From JABWBP01 sp964522165 (GTDB lineage Bacteria > Calditrichota > Calditrichia > RBG-13-44-9 > J075), in contig CAZFVV010000073.1 of assembly GCA_964522165.1 (NCBI GenBank), forward strand, positions 1 through 24,344: a DNA stretch of 24,344 nt, read 5' to 3'. The first letter of the stretch is position 1. Each line of letters starts with the position of its first letter. The notes under the pieces were generated by a model that was not told where the DNA came from, did not search any database, and saw only the letters and a program-made list of their open reading frames with translations. Of this stretch, positions 5,517-12,617 are shown piece by piece. A program made the translations under genes and the position numbers.

Positions 5517-7889
5517 TCCTGTTACTGTTTCCGCCGCTTCTGCGGTAGAATGGGTTTTTTCCCCCTGCACCAGCTCGAATAGCCGGTTGGGGCTGAGGGG
5601 GATTTCGCAAATCTCCAAATCGTATTCGCGCAGGGCATCTTCCAGGGCCTGCGCAAACAAAGCGCCGGTGGGAATGGCCCCCGCTTCCCCTGCTCCTTTC
5701 ACGCCCAACGGGTTCAGGGGCGAGGGGGTCTCGATGTGGGCGTTCTCGATGTTGGGAACTTCGCTGGCAGTGGGCAACAGATAATCCATGAACGAGGCGT
5801 TCAGAAGCTGGCCGTTGGGAGCGAACACCAATTGCTCGTAAAAAGCGTTCCCGATTCCCTGCGCCACCCCGCCGTGAATCTGCCCTTCCAAAATCATCGG
5901 GTTGATGACTCTTCCGCAGTCGTGAACCACCACGTAGCGTTTGATCTCCACCATCATGGTCAGGGGATCGACTTCTAAGATAAGGGCGTGAACCCCGCTG
6001 GCGGTGCAGCCGCGCTCCGGCCCGAAATAGGCGGTGGCTTCCAACCCCGGCTCGGTACCCGGTTTTACCGCCCCGCGCAGGGGATTGGCCCGCGCGGCCA
6101 AATCTCCCAGGCTGATCGCCTTTTGCGGCGCATTTCGCAGGTAGATTCGCCCGCCTTCCAAAATCAGGTCTTCTTCGGAGGCCTGAAAGATTTCCCCGGC
6201 GAGCTTCAAAATTTTATTCCGTACCATTCGCGCTGCGGCGTGGCAGGCGTTTCCCGCTACCACCGCCCCGCGGCTGGCAAAGGTGCCGGTTCCCCAGTTG
6301 AATTCCCGGGTATCTCCCGTCACCACCCGCACGTCTTTTACCTCCACCCCCAACTGCTCCGCCACCACCTGCGCGAAGGCGGTAAAGTGCCCCTGCCCCT
6401 GGGTTCCCACCCCGGTGGCCAGGCAGACTTTGCCGCTGGCTTCCACGGTGACCCGCGCCCCTTCGTAGGGGCCGATGCCGGTACCCTCCACGTAGGAAAC
6501 GATCCCGATGCCCGCCTGTTTGCCTTCCGCGCGCAGGCGCGGCTGCTCTTCGGTGACAAATTTTTCGTAGCCGATCATCTCCAGCGCTTTATCCAGCGCC
6601 GGGGCGTAGTTGCCGCTGTCGTACACCAGGGGGGCAAAATCCTGGTAAATGATCTGGTGATTGTGAGGAAAATCTTCCGGGGAGAGGTAATTTCTGCGCC
6701 GGATTTCCGCCCGGTCGATGTTGAGTTCCTTTGCCGCAAAATCTAACAACCGCTCCATCACGAACACCCCGTGCTGCCGCCCGGCCCCGCGGTAGGGGGT
6801 CACGATCGGTTTATTGGTGAACACCGCCTTGAATTCGCTGTAATAATTCGGCACGTTGTAAGGTCCCAGTAGGGTGCACTGGCTGTTGATGGGCACGGTC
6901 AATCCGTAGGGATCGTACGCGCCGGTATCGTGCAGGAACACGTCTTTCACCCCTAAGATGCGCCCGTCCGCGGTAAGGGCGATTTCAGCTTCGTGAACCT
7001 GCCCGCGCTCCTGGGTGGTGGCGAAAAAATTCTCCCAGCGGTCTTCGATCCACTTCACCGGGCGCTTCAACTGCATTGCGATCCAGGGAATGAGCACCTC
7101 TTCGGGATAGAACATCATAATTTTGGGACCGAATCCCCCGCCGATGAAAGGCGCAACCACCCGCACCTGGGATTCCGACAGCCCTAACATCCGCGCCAGG
7201 CCGTTGCGAATGGGAATGGGCGCCTGGGTGGTGTCCCACACGGTTAATTGCTGGCCGGCGGCGTCCCACTGCGCCACCACCCCGCGATTTTCCATGGCCG
7301 CCGCGGTGCCGCGGTCATAGAGCAGGCGCTTTTTGATAACCATGTCCGCCCCGGAAAGAACGGCGTGATAATCGCCTTTCTCCTGAATCACGTGGGCGGC
7401 CAGGTTGGAATTCAAACCTTCGTGGATCAGGGGAACGCCGGGTTCCAGGGCTTTTTCCAAATCCACTACCGCGTCCAGGGGGTCGATTTCCACGATCACG
7501 TCTGCAATGGCATCTTCGGCGAGGTAGCGGCTCTCCGCCACGATGGCGGCTACCGCTTCCCCGTAGTGGCGCAGTTTGTCCTTCGCCAGGGGAACCTGGG
7601 TGCGCTGGTTAAAAACCAGCCGTTCAATGGGCGGCGGGGGAACCAGGAGGGGGCCGGGCTGCCAGTAGCTGCCCAGGTCTTCCGCGGTAAAAACCGCCAT
7701 GACCCCGGGACGGCTGCGGGCAGCAGAGGCGTCAACCTTTAAAATCCGGCCGTGGGCGTGCTCCCCGCGCACAAAAGCGACGTGGAGCATGCCGGGAAGG
7801 TGGACGTCATCCGTGAACAGAGCCTGGCCGGAGAGCAGGCGTTCGTCTTCGTTGCGGAGAACGGGTTTGCCGATGTATGTAGTTTCCAT
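5514..7889 (-). CDS. Molybdopterin-binding large subunit, form II CoxL-like (xanthine dehydrogenase family)
   Basis: A 791-residue catalytic subunit of a molybdenum hydroxylase. Domain order is the aldehyde oxidase/xanthine dehydrogenase a/b hammerhead (about 18-130) and then the molybdopterin-binding domain. Visible Moco motifs are GGGFGPK (250-256), the TQGQGHF region (496-502) and KGAGEAGAIP (731-740), whose Glu735 matches the catalytic base of the family. The active-site loop is TPYRGAGR (364-371). True form I CO dehydrogenase has AYxCSFR with a Cys bound to Cu, so CO oxidation is unlikely and an aldehyde or N-heterocycle hydroxylation is more probable. The frame is open 28 codons further upstream, but that part is read through a heptamer array. 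The ATG at 7889 has a clear GGAG seven bases upstream. Maturation genes (coxD/E/F, xdhC) are absent nearby. Confidence 0.93.
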   Translation of the reverse strand: METTYIGKPVLRNEDERLLSGQALFTDDVHLPGMLHVAFVRGEHAHGRILKVDASAARSRPGVMAVFTAEDLGSYWQPGPLLVPPPPIERLVFNQRTQVPLAKDKLRHYGEAVAAIVAESRYLAEDAIADVIVEIDPLDAVVDLEKALEPGVPLIHEGLNSNLAAHVIQEKGDYHAVLSGADMVIKKRLLYDRGTAAAMENRGVVAQWDAAGQQLTVWDTTQAPIPIRNGLARMLGLSESQVRVVAPFIGGGFGPKIMMFYPEEVLIPWIAMQLKRPVKWIEDRWENFFATTQERGQVHEAEIALTADGRILGVKDVFLHDTGAYDPYGLTVPINSQCTLLGPYNVPNYYSEFKAVFTNKPIVTPYRGAGRQHGVFVMERLLDFAAKELNIDRAEIRRRNYLSPEDFPHNHQIIYQDFAPLVYDSGNYAPALDKALEMIGYEKFVTEEQPRLRAEGKQAGIGIVSYVEGTGIGPYEGARVTVEASGKVCLATGVGTQGQGHFTAFAQVVAEQLGVEVKDVRVVTGDTREFNWGTGTFASRGAVVAGNACHAAARMVRNKILKLAGEIFQASEEDLILEGGRIYLRNAPQKAISLGDLAARANPLRGAVKPGTEPGLEATAYFGPERGCTASGVHALILEVDPLTMMVEIKRYVVVHDCGRVINPMILEGQIHGGVAQGIGNAFYEQLVFAPNGQLLNASFMDYLLPTASEVPNIENAHIETPSPLNPLGVKGAGEAGAIPTGALFAQALEDALREYDLEICEIPLSPNRLFELVQGEKTHSTAEAAETVTG

Positions 7890-7901
7890 GAGATTGCTCC
7901 T
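7890..7901 (-). promoter_or_regulatory. Shine-Dalgarno that fixes the large-subunit start
   Basis: On the minus strand AGGAG is followed by CAATCTC and the ATG at 7889. This near-ideal spacing supports the 791-residue product over the 28-codon longer frame. Confidence 0.75.
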
Positions 7902-7909
7902 GTAGTTAA

Positions 7910-8007
7910 CGCATAGAGAACAGCGCCTGGCGTAGAGCGAAGAAGACATTTTGCACTCTGCCCTTTCCGCCACGCCCTCTGCGCTATGCGCTTTGCGCTA
8001 TACGCTC
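7910..8007. repeat. In-phase heptamer foldback array between small- and large-subunit genes
   Basis: Fourteen consecutive 7-base units keep one phase over 98 bases. Units from about 7952 to 8007 follow YGCRCTM (tgcgcta at 7980 and 7994, tgcgctt at 7987, tacgctc at 8001). Units at 7910-7944 are the reverse-complement type (cgcatag, cgtagag, cgaagaa). The array includes the TAG stop of the small-subunit gene and its last seven codons. The terminal IAQSA of that protein is therefore encoded by repeat units. Confidence 0.85.
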
Positions 8008-8475
8008 CGCCGCAATCCGCACTGCCTTCACAATATTCTGATACCCGGTACAGCGGCAGATATTGCCGGACAGCGCCTGGCGGATTTCCGCTTCGGTGGG
8101 ATCGGGGTTCTCTTTCAAAAAAGGAATCAGGGTCATCAAAAAACCGGGAGTGCAAAAACCGCATTGCAGCCCGTGCGCTTCCTTAAAAGCCGCCTGCAAC
8201 TGGTGAAGTACGCCCCCCTGCCCCGGCAAGCCCAATCCCTCCACGGTCGTAATTTCCTGGCCGTCGGCCTGCACGGCTAACATCAGGCAGGAGCGCACCG
8301 CTTCCCCGTTCAATAGAATAGTGCAAGCGCCGCACACCCCATGTTCGCACCCCACGTGAGTGCCGGTCAATTCCAGCTCGTGGCGCAGAAAGTCGCTGAG
8401 CAGCAGCCGCGGTTCTACGGCGCGTTCGAACAGTGTATGATTAACCCTGACGGATATATGAAATCGTTCGGCCAT
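7984..8475 (-). CDS. [2Fe-2S] small subunit of molybdenum hydroxylase (CoxS-like)
   Basis: A 163-residue iron-sulfur subunit of normal family length. The N-terminal plant-ferredoxin domain carries Cys43, 48, 51 and 63 (GCEHGVCGACTILLNGEAVRSC). The C-terminal helical domain carries Cys105, 108, 140 and 142 (CGFCTPGF and CRCTGY). All eight ligands for the two [2Fe-2S] clusters are therefore present. It would carry electrons from Moco in the large subunit to FAD in the medium subunit. It is the first gene of the S-L-G-M set and is preceded by a leader that can form a closed stem structure (8478-8586). No strong Shine-Dalgarno precedes the ATG. The last residues are encoded inside a heptamer array, so the C-terminus may vary between relatives. 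The upstream kinase gene ends 165 bases away on the same strand. Confidence 0.94.
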   Translation of the reverse strand: MAERFHISVRVNHTLFERAVEPRLLLSDFLRHELELTGTHVGCEHGVCGACTILLNGEAVRSCLMLAVQADGQEITTVEGLGLPGQGGVLHQLQAAFKEAHGLQCGFCTPGFLMTLIPFLKENPDPTEAEIRQALSGNICRCTGYQNIVKAVRIAAERIAQSA

Positions 8476-8477
8476 TT

Positions 8478-8586
8478 CTTAACCCGGAAAAATGTTATTG
8501 GATAAATGCCAGATGAAACAATAAACGCCGGATGTTCAAATGAACAAATGCCCACAAAAAAACAGTAAATATGAATCCAAGTTAAG
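8478..8586 (-). promoter_or_regulatory. Candidate structured 5' leader of the hydroxylase operon
   Basis: On the minus strand CTTAACTTGG (8586-8577) can pair over all ten positions, two of them G-U, with CCGGGTTAAG (8487-8478). The second arm ends two bases before the small-subunit ATG. Inside are two perfect 6-bp stems: TGTTCA/TGAACA (8546-8541 with 8538-8533) and TTATTG/CAATAA (8524-8519 with 8500-8495). The result is a closing stem around two hairpins, a riboswitch-like layout that could hide the initiation region. It does not match the molybdenum-cofactor riboswitch as I remember it. The TGTTCA palindrome could instead be a DNA operator. Function is inference. Confidence 0.4.
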
Positions 8587-8589
8587 ATG

Positions 8590-8618
8590 AATCTATGATT
8601 TCAGGAGATGGAATTCAA
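8590..8618 (-). promoter_or_regulatory. Possible sigma70-type promoter of the hydroxylase operon
   Basis: On the minus strand TTGAAT (8618-8613), a 17-base spacer and TAGATT (8595-8590) give a plausible -35/-10 pair, each matching consensus at four of six positions. Initiation would fall near 8583, close to the first base of the closing stem of the proposed leader. If it is not real, the hydroxylase genes may be read through from the kinase genes. Confidence 0.3.
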
Positions 8619-8640
8619 GGAAAATCTTTGCGGAATGCTT

Positions 8641-10491
8641 TCAGGCGCTCTCTTTGCCGTTGGTGGCGTGGTTAGGCAGGGAAAAGTAGAAGGTGGAACC
8701 GACCCCTAACTCCGCTTCGCACCAAATGCGCCCGCCGTGGCGGCGCACTAAGGTTTGCACGTAGGCCAGGCCCATGCCTTCGCCGGGGACGTCCGGGGGG
8801 TTACCCACCCGGCTGAAGGGTTCGAATACTTTGGGAAGATCTTCCCGGGCAATTCCGCGCCCGTTGTCTTTGACGTAAAAGACCGTTTCGTGCCGGCCCC
8901 GCCGGCCCCCGATCTCGATCTCGCCCTTGCGCCCCGGAACCAGGTAATTCACCGCGTTCACCAGGATGTTCCCGAAAATCTGTTCCAGGGAGGTGCGATC
9001 CGCCATCACCCGCGGCAGCGCCCCGATGCGCACGGCCACCTGGCGCTGCTCCACCTGGTGCGCCAGACTCTCGAACACTTTCTGCACCAGCACCCGCACG
9101 TTGATGCGCTCGAAGCGCAGCTCCCGGCGGCCTAAGCGGGAAAGTTTCAATACCGCGTCGATAAGGTTGCCCATGCGGCTGGCCGAGGAGTCGATGAATT
9201 GCAGCGCCTCGGGAATTTCTTCCTGCAAAATGTCGCTCATCTCTTCCTGGCCGTCTTCATCCAGGTGAGGCAGAATTTGATTCATCCGGGAAGCGATGGC
9301 GTGGTAGGCGTTGCGCAGCTCCCCGGTAAATCCTTTGATATTCACCAGCGGGGCGCGCAGGTCGTGGGAAACGATGTAAGCAAAGCGTTTAACTTCGTCA
9401 TTGGCACGCATCAGGTCCTCGGTGCGCTCGTTTACCCATTGTTCCAGCTTGCTATGGACCTCGTTGAGCTGCTCTTCGGCCTTTTTGCGTCGGGTAATGT
9501 CGCGAATGATGTTCAAAAATCCCAATTCTTCCCCGGGTTGTTTTACCGCCGCGCTCACCGTTTCACCGATAAAAATATCCCCGTTTTTGCACTGGTACTT
9601 GATTTCCAGGGGCGGAAAATGCTCCCCCGCCTCGCCGCCGAAGAGGGTTTTTTCGTGGGAAAGGTAATCCCTTTTAACGGTGAAAAGAAAGCGGGGGTCT
9701 TTACCGACTACCTCTTCCGGGTTAAAACCGAATAATTCCGTGAAAGCGGGATTGACCATGACAATTTCGCGGTTGGTATCGGTGAAGAATACCGCATCGG
9801 GAATGGCCTTGAACATGGCGCGGAATTCCGCGGTGAGCTGGCGCAGAATTTCCTCGGTGCGCTTGCGCTTGAGCAGGTCGCGCTGGTAAAAATACAAGAT
9901 GATGCTAAGCTGTATCGCTAAAAGGCAGGAAATGAACACCAGGAAACTGAGCAATTTCCACTTGCGGGAGAGTTCCGCGGAGATTCCGCCTAACCGTTCG
10001 CGGAGCATATCGGCGGCGCTTTTGATCTGGCCGATGGCGCGGCTCATTTCCTGGTGGAACTGGATATCCACGCTGCTGCGCTGAAAAGCCGCCGGGTCAT
10101 CTAACAGCCGGCGGGTAAAGAGCAGGTTCATCCGCACCGCCGCGGAATCGATCCGGCTGAAAAGCGGCTGAATCTCCGCGGGCATGATCTCGGCTTTTTT
10201 CAGCACCTCCTTTTTCCGCTGCATGTAGCCAGCGTATTGCTGCTGCCAGCGCATCATCAGGGAATCCGCCGGCCGGTTCGCATTCTCTTCAAAAATCTCT
10301 TTTCCCAGGTCGCGGATGGATTCTTCCAGAAAATTCAACCGGGAGATCAGGGTGACGTATTCTTGAACTTCGTCCTGCCGGCGTTCCACCGAGATCAGCA
10401 GGGAAATTCCCCACCCTGCGAATACCAATACCAGCAGCAACGTGCCCAGCGGCCAGACCGGAGAAGTTTGCACGATTTTAAATTTAGCCAT
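8641..10491 (-). CDS. Membrane PAS sensor histidine kinase
   Basis: A 616-residue sensor kinase. Transmembrane helices at about 13-34 and 179-202 enclose a 145-residue helical extracytoplasmic sensor resembling CHASE3/four-helix-bundle domains. A PAS domain spans about 220-335 (FKAIPDAVFFTDTNREIVMVNPAF, ending FLNIIRDITRRKKAEEQL). The HisKA H-box FAYIVSHDLRAPL follows, with His376 as phosphoacceptor. The ATPase domain has N-box GNILVNAVNYL (507-517), G1 DNGRGI (542-547) and G2 GEGMGLAYV (570-578). The segment between the two HisKA helices is longer than usual (about 393-435). Its ATG overlaps the TAA of the preceding kinase gene as TAATG, with GGGGGAA just upstream, so translation is probably coupled. 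Its ligand is unknown. The nearest downstream genes are the hydroxylase cluster, a possible target. Confidence 0.93.
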   Translation of the reverse strand: MAKFKIVQTSPVWPLGTLLLVLVFAGWGISLLISVERRQDEVQEYVTLISRLNFLEESIRDLGKEIFEENANRPADSLMMRWQQQYAGYMQRKKEVLKKAEIMPAEIQPLFSRIDSAAVRMNLLFTRRLLDDPAAFQRSSVDIQFHQEMSRAIGQIKSAADMLRERLGGISAELSRKWKLLSFLVFISCLLAIQLSIILYFYQRDLLKRKRTEEILRQLTAEFRAMFKAIPDAVFFTDTNREIVMVNPAFTELFGFNPEEVVGKDPRFLFTVKRDYLSHEKTLFGGEAGEHFPPLEIKYQCKNGDIFIGETVSAAVKQPGEELGFLNIIRDITRRKKAEEQLNEVHSKLEQWVNERTEDLMRANDEVKRFAYIVSHDLRAPLVNIKGFTGELRNAYHAIASRMNQILPHLDEDGQEEMSDILQEEIPEALQFIDSSASRMGNLIDAVLKLSRLGRRELRFERINVRVLVQKVFESLAHQVEQRQVAVRIGALPRVMADRTSLEQIFGNILVNAVNYLVPGRKGEIEIGGRRGRHETVFYVKDNGRGIAREDLPKVFEPFSRVGNPPDVPGEGMGLAYVQTLVRRHGGRIWCEAELGVGSTFYFSLPNHATNGKESA

Positions 10492-11594
10492 TATTCCCCC
10501 CCGGGAATCGTGAAATAAAACGTGGAGCCCTGGCCAGGCTCGGATTCCACCCAGATGTCCCCTTTATGGATTTCTACGATTTTTTTGCAGATCGCCAGCC
10601 CCAGCCCGTCCCCGTTGAACTCCTTGCGGGGGTGCAACCGTTGAAAGATCACAAAAATCCGCTCCACGTGCCGGGAGTCGATCCCGATGCCGTTGTCTTT
10701 GATGCTGAATAGCCAGAAATCCTTTTTCGCTTCCGCGCGGACGTGCACTTCCGGGGGGCGGTCTTTGCAATATTTCAGGGCGTTGTCGATCAGGTTCAAA
10801 AAGAGCCGCAGCAGCAGACGCTCGTCTCCCAGTACCGTGGGCAGGGGATCGTGGGTGACCCGGCCTTTCCGGGAATCGATGATGCCTTTCAAATCCTGCT
10901 TCACCTGTTCCACCAGCACGCTGCAGTCCACCGGCTCCGGCTCGGTTTTCTTGAAGCGCACCCGGGAGTAATCCAGCAGCCCGTTTACCAGGCGCTCCAT
11001 GCGTTTGGTTCCATCGATGATGTAGCCGATGAATTCATTAGCCTGGTCATCCAATTGCTGGCGGTAATTTTCTTCCAAGAATTTGGCAAAGCCGCGAATG
11101 GTTTGCAGCGGCTCTTTCAGGTCGTGCGATACCACGTAGGCAAATTGCTGCAATTCTTTGTTGCTGCGCTCCAGCTCTTTTTGCATACGGCGCTTTTCTT
11201 CCTCAAAGCGATACCGTTGCACCGCGTCTTTGATCACCAGCGGCAGCACTTCGAAATACTTGTTATCCACGTCCTTGACGATGTAATCCGTCGCCCCCAT
11301 TTTCATCGCTTCCACGGCAATCTCTTCCGTGCCGGCCCCGGTGAGCATAATTACCGGCGGCAGAGAGCCGTTTTCTCCCAATTTGCGAAGCACCTGCAAG
11401 CCGTCCAGCACCGGCATCTGGTAATCGATCACCAGCACGTCAAACGAGTCATCCTGGTAATGCGCCAGCCCTTCCCCGCCGTCCGCGGCAAGGGTTACCC
11501 GGTGTCCTAACCGGGATAGCCGCTTTTGGAACAGTCTCCCCAGGCCGGGATCGTCTTCCATGTAGAGAATTTTGAAGCTGCCGATTTCTTTCAT
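10491..11594 (-). CDS. Response regulator-histidine kinase hybrid (REC-HisKA-HATPase)
   Basis: A 367-residue soluble protein. The N-terminal receiver domain has the acidic pair Asp14/Asp15 in YMEDDPG, phosphoacceptor Asp57 (LVIDYQMP), Thr85 (MLTG) and Lys107 (IVKD). A coiled coil (about 128-150) leads to HisKA with H-box FAYVVSHDLKEPLQ (His157). The ATPase domain carries NLIDNALKY (267-275), DNGIGID (300-306), IFQRLHP (316-322) and GDGLGLAICKK (328-338). It has no sensor or membrane segment, so its input is probably phosphorylation of its own receiver, as in cyanobacterial-type REC-kinases. It sits between a lone Rcp1-like regulator and a membrane kinase, and its stop overlaps the next start. 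A phosphorelay among the three is inferred. No convincing Shine-Dalgarno precedes the ATG. Confidence 0.93.
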   Translation of the reverse strand: MKEIGSFKILYMEDDPGLGRLFQKRLSRLGHRVTLAADGGEGLAHYQDDSFDVLVIDYQMPVLDGLQVLRKLGENGSLPPVIMLTGAGTEEIAVEAMKMGATDYIVKDVDNKYFEVLPLVIKDAVQRYRFEEEKRRMQKELERSNKELQQFAYVVSHDLKEPLQTIRGFAKFLEENYRQQLDDQANEFIGYIIDGTKRMERLVNGLLDYSRVRFKKTEPEPVDCSVLVEQVKQDLKGIIDSRKGRVTHDPLPTVLGDERLLLRLFLNLIDNALKYCKDRPPEVHVRAEAKKDFWLFSIKDNGIGIDSRHVERIFVIFQRLHPRKEFNGDGLGLAICKKIVEIHKGDIWVESEPGQGSTFYFTIPGGE

Positions 11595-11664
11595 AGCAGG
11601 CGTTTCAAATAGATTAACGTTTCAAATATCTACGCCACACGCGGGCACAAGCTGCGCTTTTTGA

Positions 11665-11751
11665 GGGTATAAGGTATAAGGCTTTGCTCTCCTTATACCC
11701 TATACCTTATACCTTTTGCCTTATGCCCTATACACCACTAACCCCCTAATC
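11665..11751. repeat. Heptamer foldback array between two regulator genes
   Basis: About eight consecutive 7-base units run over 11696-11751 with consensus TRCCYTA (tacccta, tacctta, tgcctta, tgcccta), becoming degenerate at the end. Three reverse-complement units (gggtata, aggtata, aggcttt) lie at 11665-11685, 10 bases before. The TAG stop of the Rcp1-like gene lies in the last units. A transcript could pair GGTATAAGG with CCTTATACC. Confidence 0.8.
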
Positions 11752-12210
11752 ATCCATCTCCGGGATTTTAACGATGGAGAGAAAATCCCCCAATTTCTGG
11801 ATTGCCTCGCAGAACTGGTCATATTCCACCGGTTTGGTGATGTAGATGTTGCAGCCCAATTCGTAGCATCTGGCGATTTCGTGAGGGTCTTCCGTAGTGG
11901 TCAGGATCACCACCGGCACGTGGCGGGTTCGCCGGTCGTTTTTCATGCGTTCCAGAACCTGGTAGCCGTTCAACCCGGGCAGGTTGAGATCCAATAAGAT
12001 TAGCAGGGCCGGCGGGCAGTACCCCGGTTTATAGCTCGCCTCTCCAAAGAGGCAATTTACCAGTTGCTGGCCGTCTTCAAACTTGATGATGCGGTTGGCG
12101 AGATTGGCCCGCCGCAGGTTTTTTTCGATCAGGCGGGCGTGGCCGGCGTTATCCTCCGCCAGAATAATGGTCACGGCCTGCTCATCCAACAACTGAAATT
12201 CCTTATGCAT
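11746..12210 (-). CDS. Single-domain response regulator, Rcp1-like
   Basis: A 154-residue stand-alone receiver with no output domain. Key residues are Asp20 (LAEDN), phosphoacceptor Asp74 (ILLDLNLPG), the LTTTED Thr segment (103-108) and Lys126 (ITKPV). The long b3-side insertion (LFGEASYKPGYCPPALLILLD) and the tail EYDQFCEAIQKLGDFLSIVKIPE are typical of the Rcp1 family, partners of phytochrome-type and other soluble kinases. A TTG at 12225 is in frame. The ATG at 12210 has AAGGG seven bases upstream and is preferred. It is first in the minus-strand signalling block, followed 151 bases on by the REC-kinase. With no output domain it most likely shuttles phosphate between kinases or binds a protein target. 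Confidence 0.93.
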   Translation of the reverse strand: MHKEFQLLDEQAVTIILAEDNAGHARLIEKNLRRANLANRIIKFEDGQQLVNCLFGEASYKPGYCPPALLILLDLNLPGLNGYQVLERMKNDRRTRHVPVVILTTTEDPHEIARCYELGCNIYITKPVEYDQFCEAIQKLGDFLSIVKIPEMDD

Positions 12211-12432
12211 CCTGAATCCCTTCAATGGTTGTGCAGGGACCGAAAACGAATCCTTGTTTTCTATACCGGGGGTAAATCCTGTTTGGGGTGCTGGCGGGCG
12301 CGGCAGCCGCTGAATTTTCGCGGAAGAATATTCACCTGTTTCCCTTCAGGGCTGCCTTCACGCCCGGCCGCAATACCCCGAAAAAGCCATCCTTAGCTCT
12401 TGCAAATCAGTTTACAGTATTCTATTTTGAGG

Positions 12433-12461
12433 TTGAAAAACTAAATCACAAATCTGATAAA
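12433..12461 (+). promoter_or_regulatory. Possible promoter of exonuclease III gene
   Basis: TTGAAA (12433-12438), a 17-base spacer and GATAAA (12456-12461) lie in the only AT-rich part of the spacer and point toward the exonuclease gene. The leader would be about 150 bases and would include both repeat tracts. Confidence 0.35.
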
Positions 12462-12485
12462 TAAAATTTAATGGGAAAATGTTTT

Positions 12486-12597
12486 GAGTTGCGGGTTGGG
12501 GGTTGCGAGTTTAAAATGACCATCAATGACGCACGCAAATGACCATCAATGACAACAAAATGACGCATCGCAAATGACGCAAAACAAAATGACGCAT
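12486..12597. repeat. Degenerate ATGAC-type repeat tract upstream of exonuclease III
   Basis: Four 7-base units of GRGTTGS type (12486-12513) are followed by seven copies of ATGAC at 12516, 12526, 12539, 12549, 12560, 12574 and 12589. The spacings are 10 to 15 bases, and each copy is usually preceded by CAA or AAA and followed by GCA or CATCA. The same ATGAC words recur upstream of miaA. The tract ends about 20 bases before the exonuclease start. Confidence 0.6.
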
Positions 12598-12617
12598 ATG
12601 AAGGGCGGATAGCACCT

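Larger units (their letters stand above)
12211..12617. other. 407-base divergent spacer between regulator and exonuclease III genes
   Basis: The part next to the regulator (12211-12400) is GC-rich and must hold its minus-strand promoter, but I cannot fix it. A TATAGA-like -10 near 12260 has no good -35. 12405-12480 is AT-rich and holds the best plus-strand promoter. 12486-12513 has four 7-base units (gagttgc, gggttgg, gggttgc, gagttta). 12516-12597 has seven spaced copies of ATGAC. No credible coding region is seen. Confidence 0.5.

Noticed and set aside
5988..6746. 252-codon open frame antisense to the large hydroxylase subunit
   Set aside because: It mirrors a well-conserved gene, its predicted protein is Gly/Arg/Pro-rich without domains and it has no ribosome site. 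It is a GC-rich shadow.
7890..7973. 28-codon N-terminal extension of the large subunit
   Set aside because: It is read through a heptamer array, whereas the ATG at 7889 has a near-ideal Shine-Dalgarno.
3810..8475. Calling the cluster an aerobic CO dehydrogenase
   Set aside because: The large subunit lacks the Cys-containing AYxCSFR loop, and the CO-specific maturation genes are not nearby.
8502..8539. 19-base tandem duplication in the small-subunit leader
   Set aside because: ATAAATGCC and ATAAACGCC at 8502 and 8521 align over 19 bases with only about 13 matches. That is too weak to list apart from the leader structure.
9199..9735. 178-codon plus-strand frame inside the membrane kinase
   Set aside because: It is antisense to the PAS and HisKA regions and has no independent coding signal.
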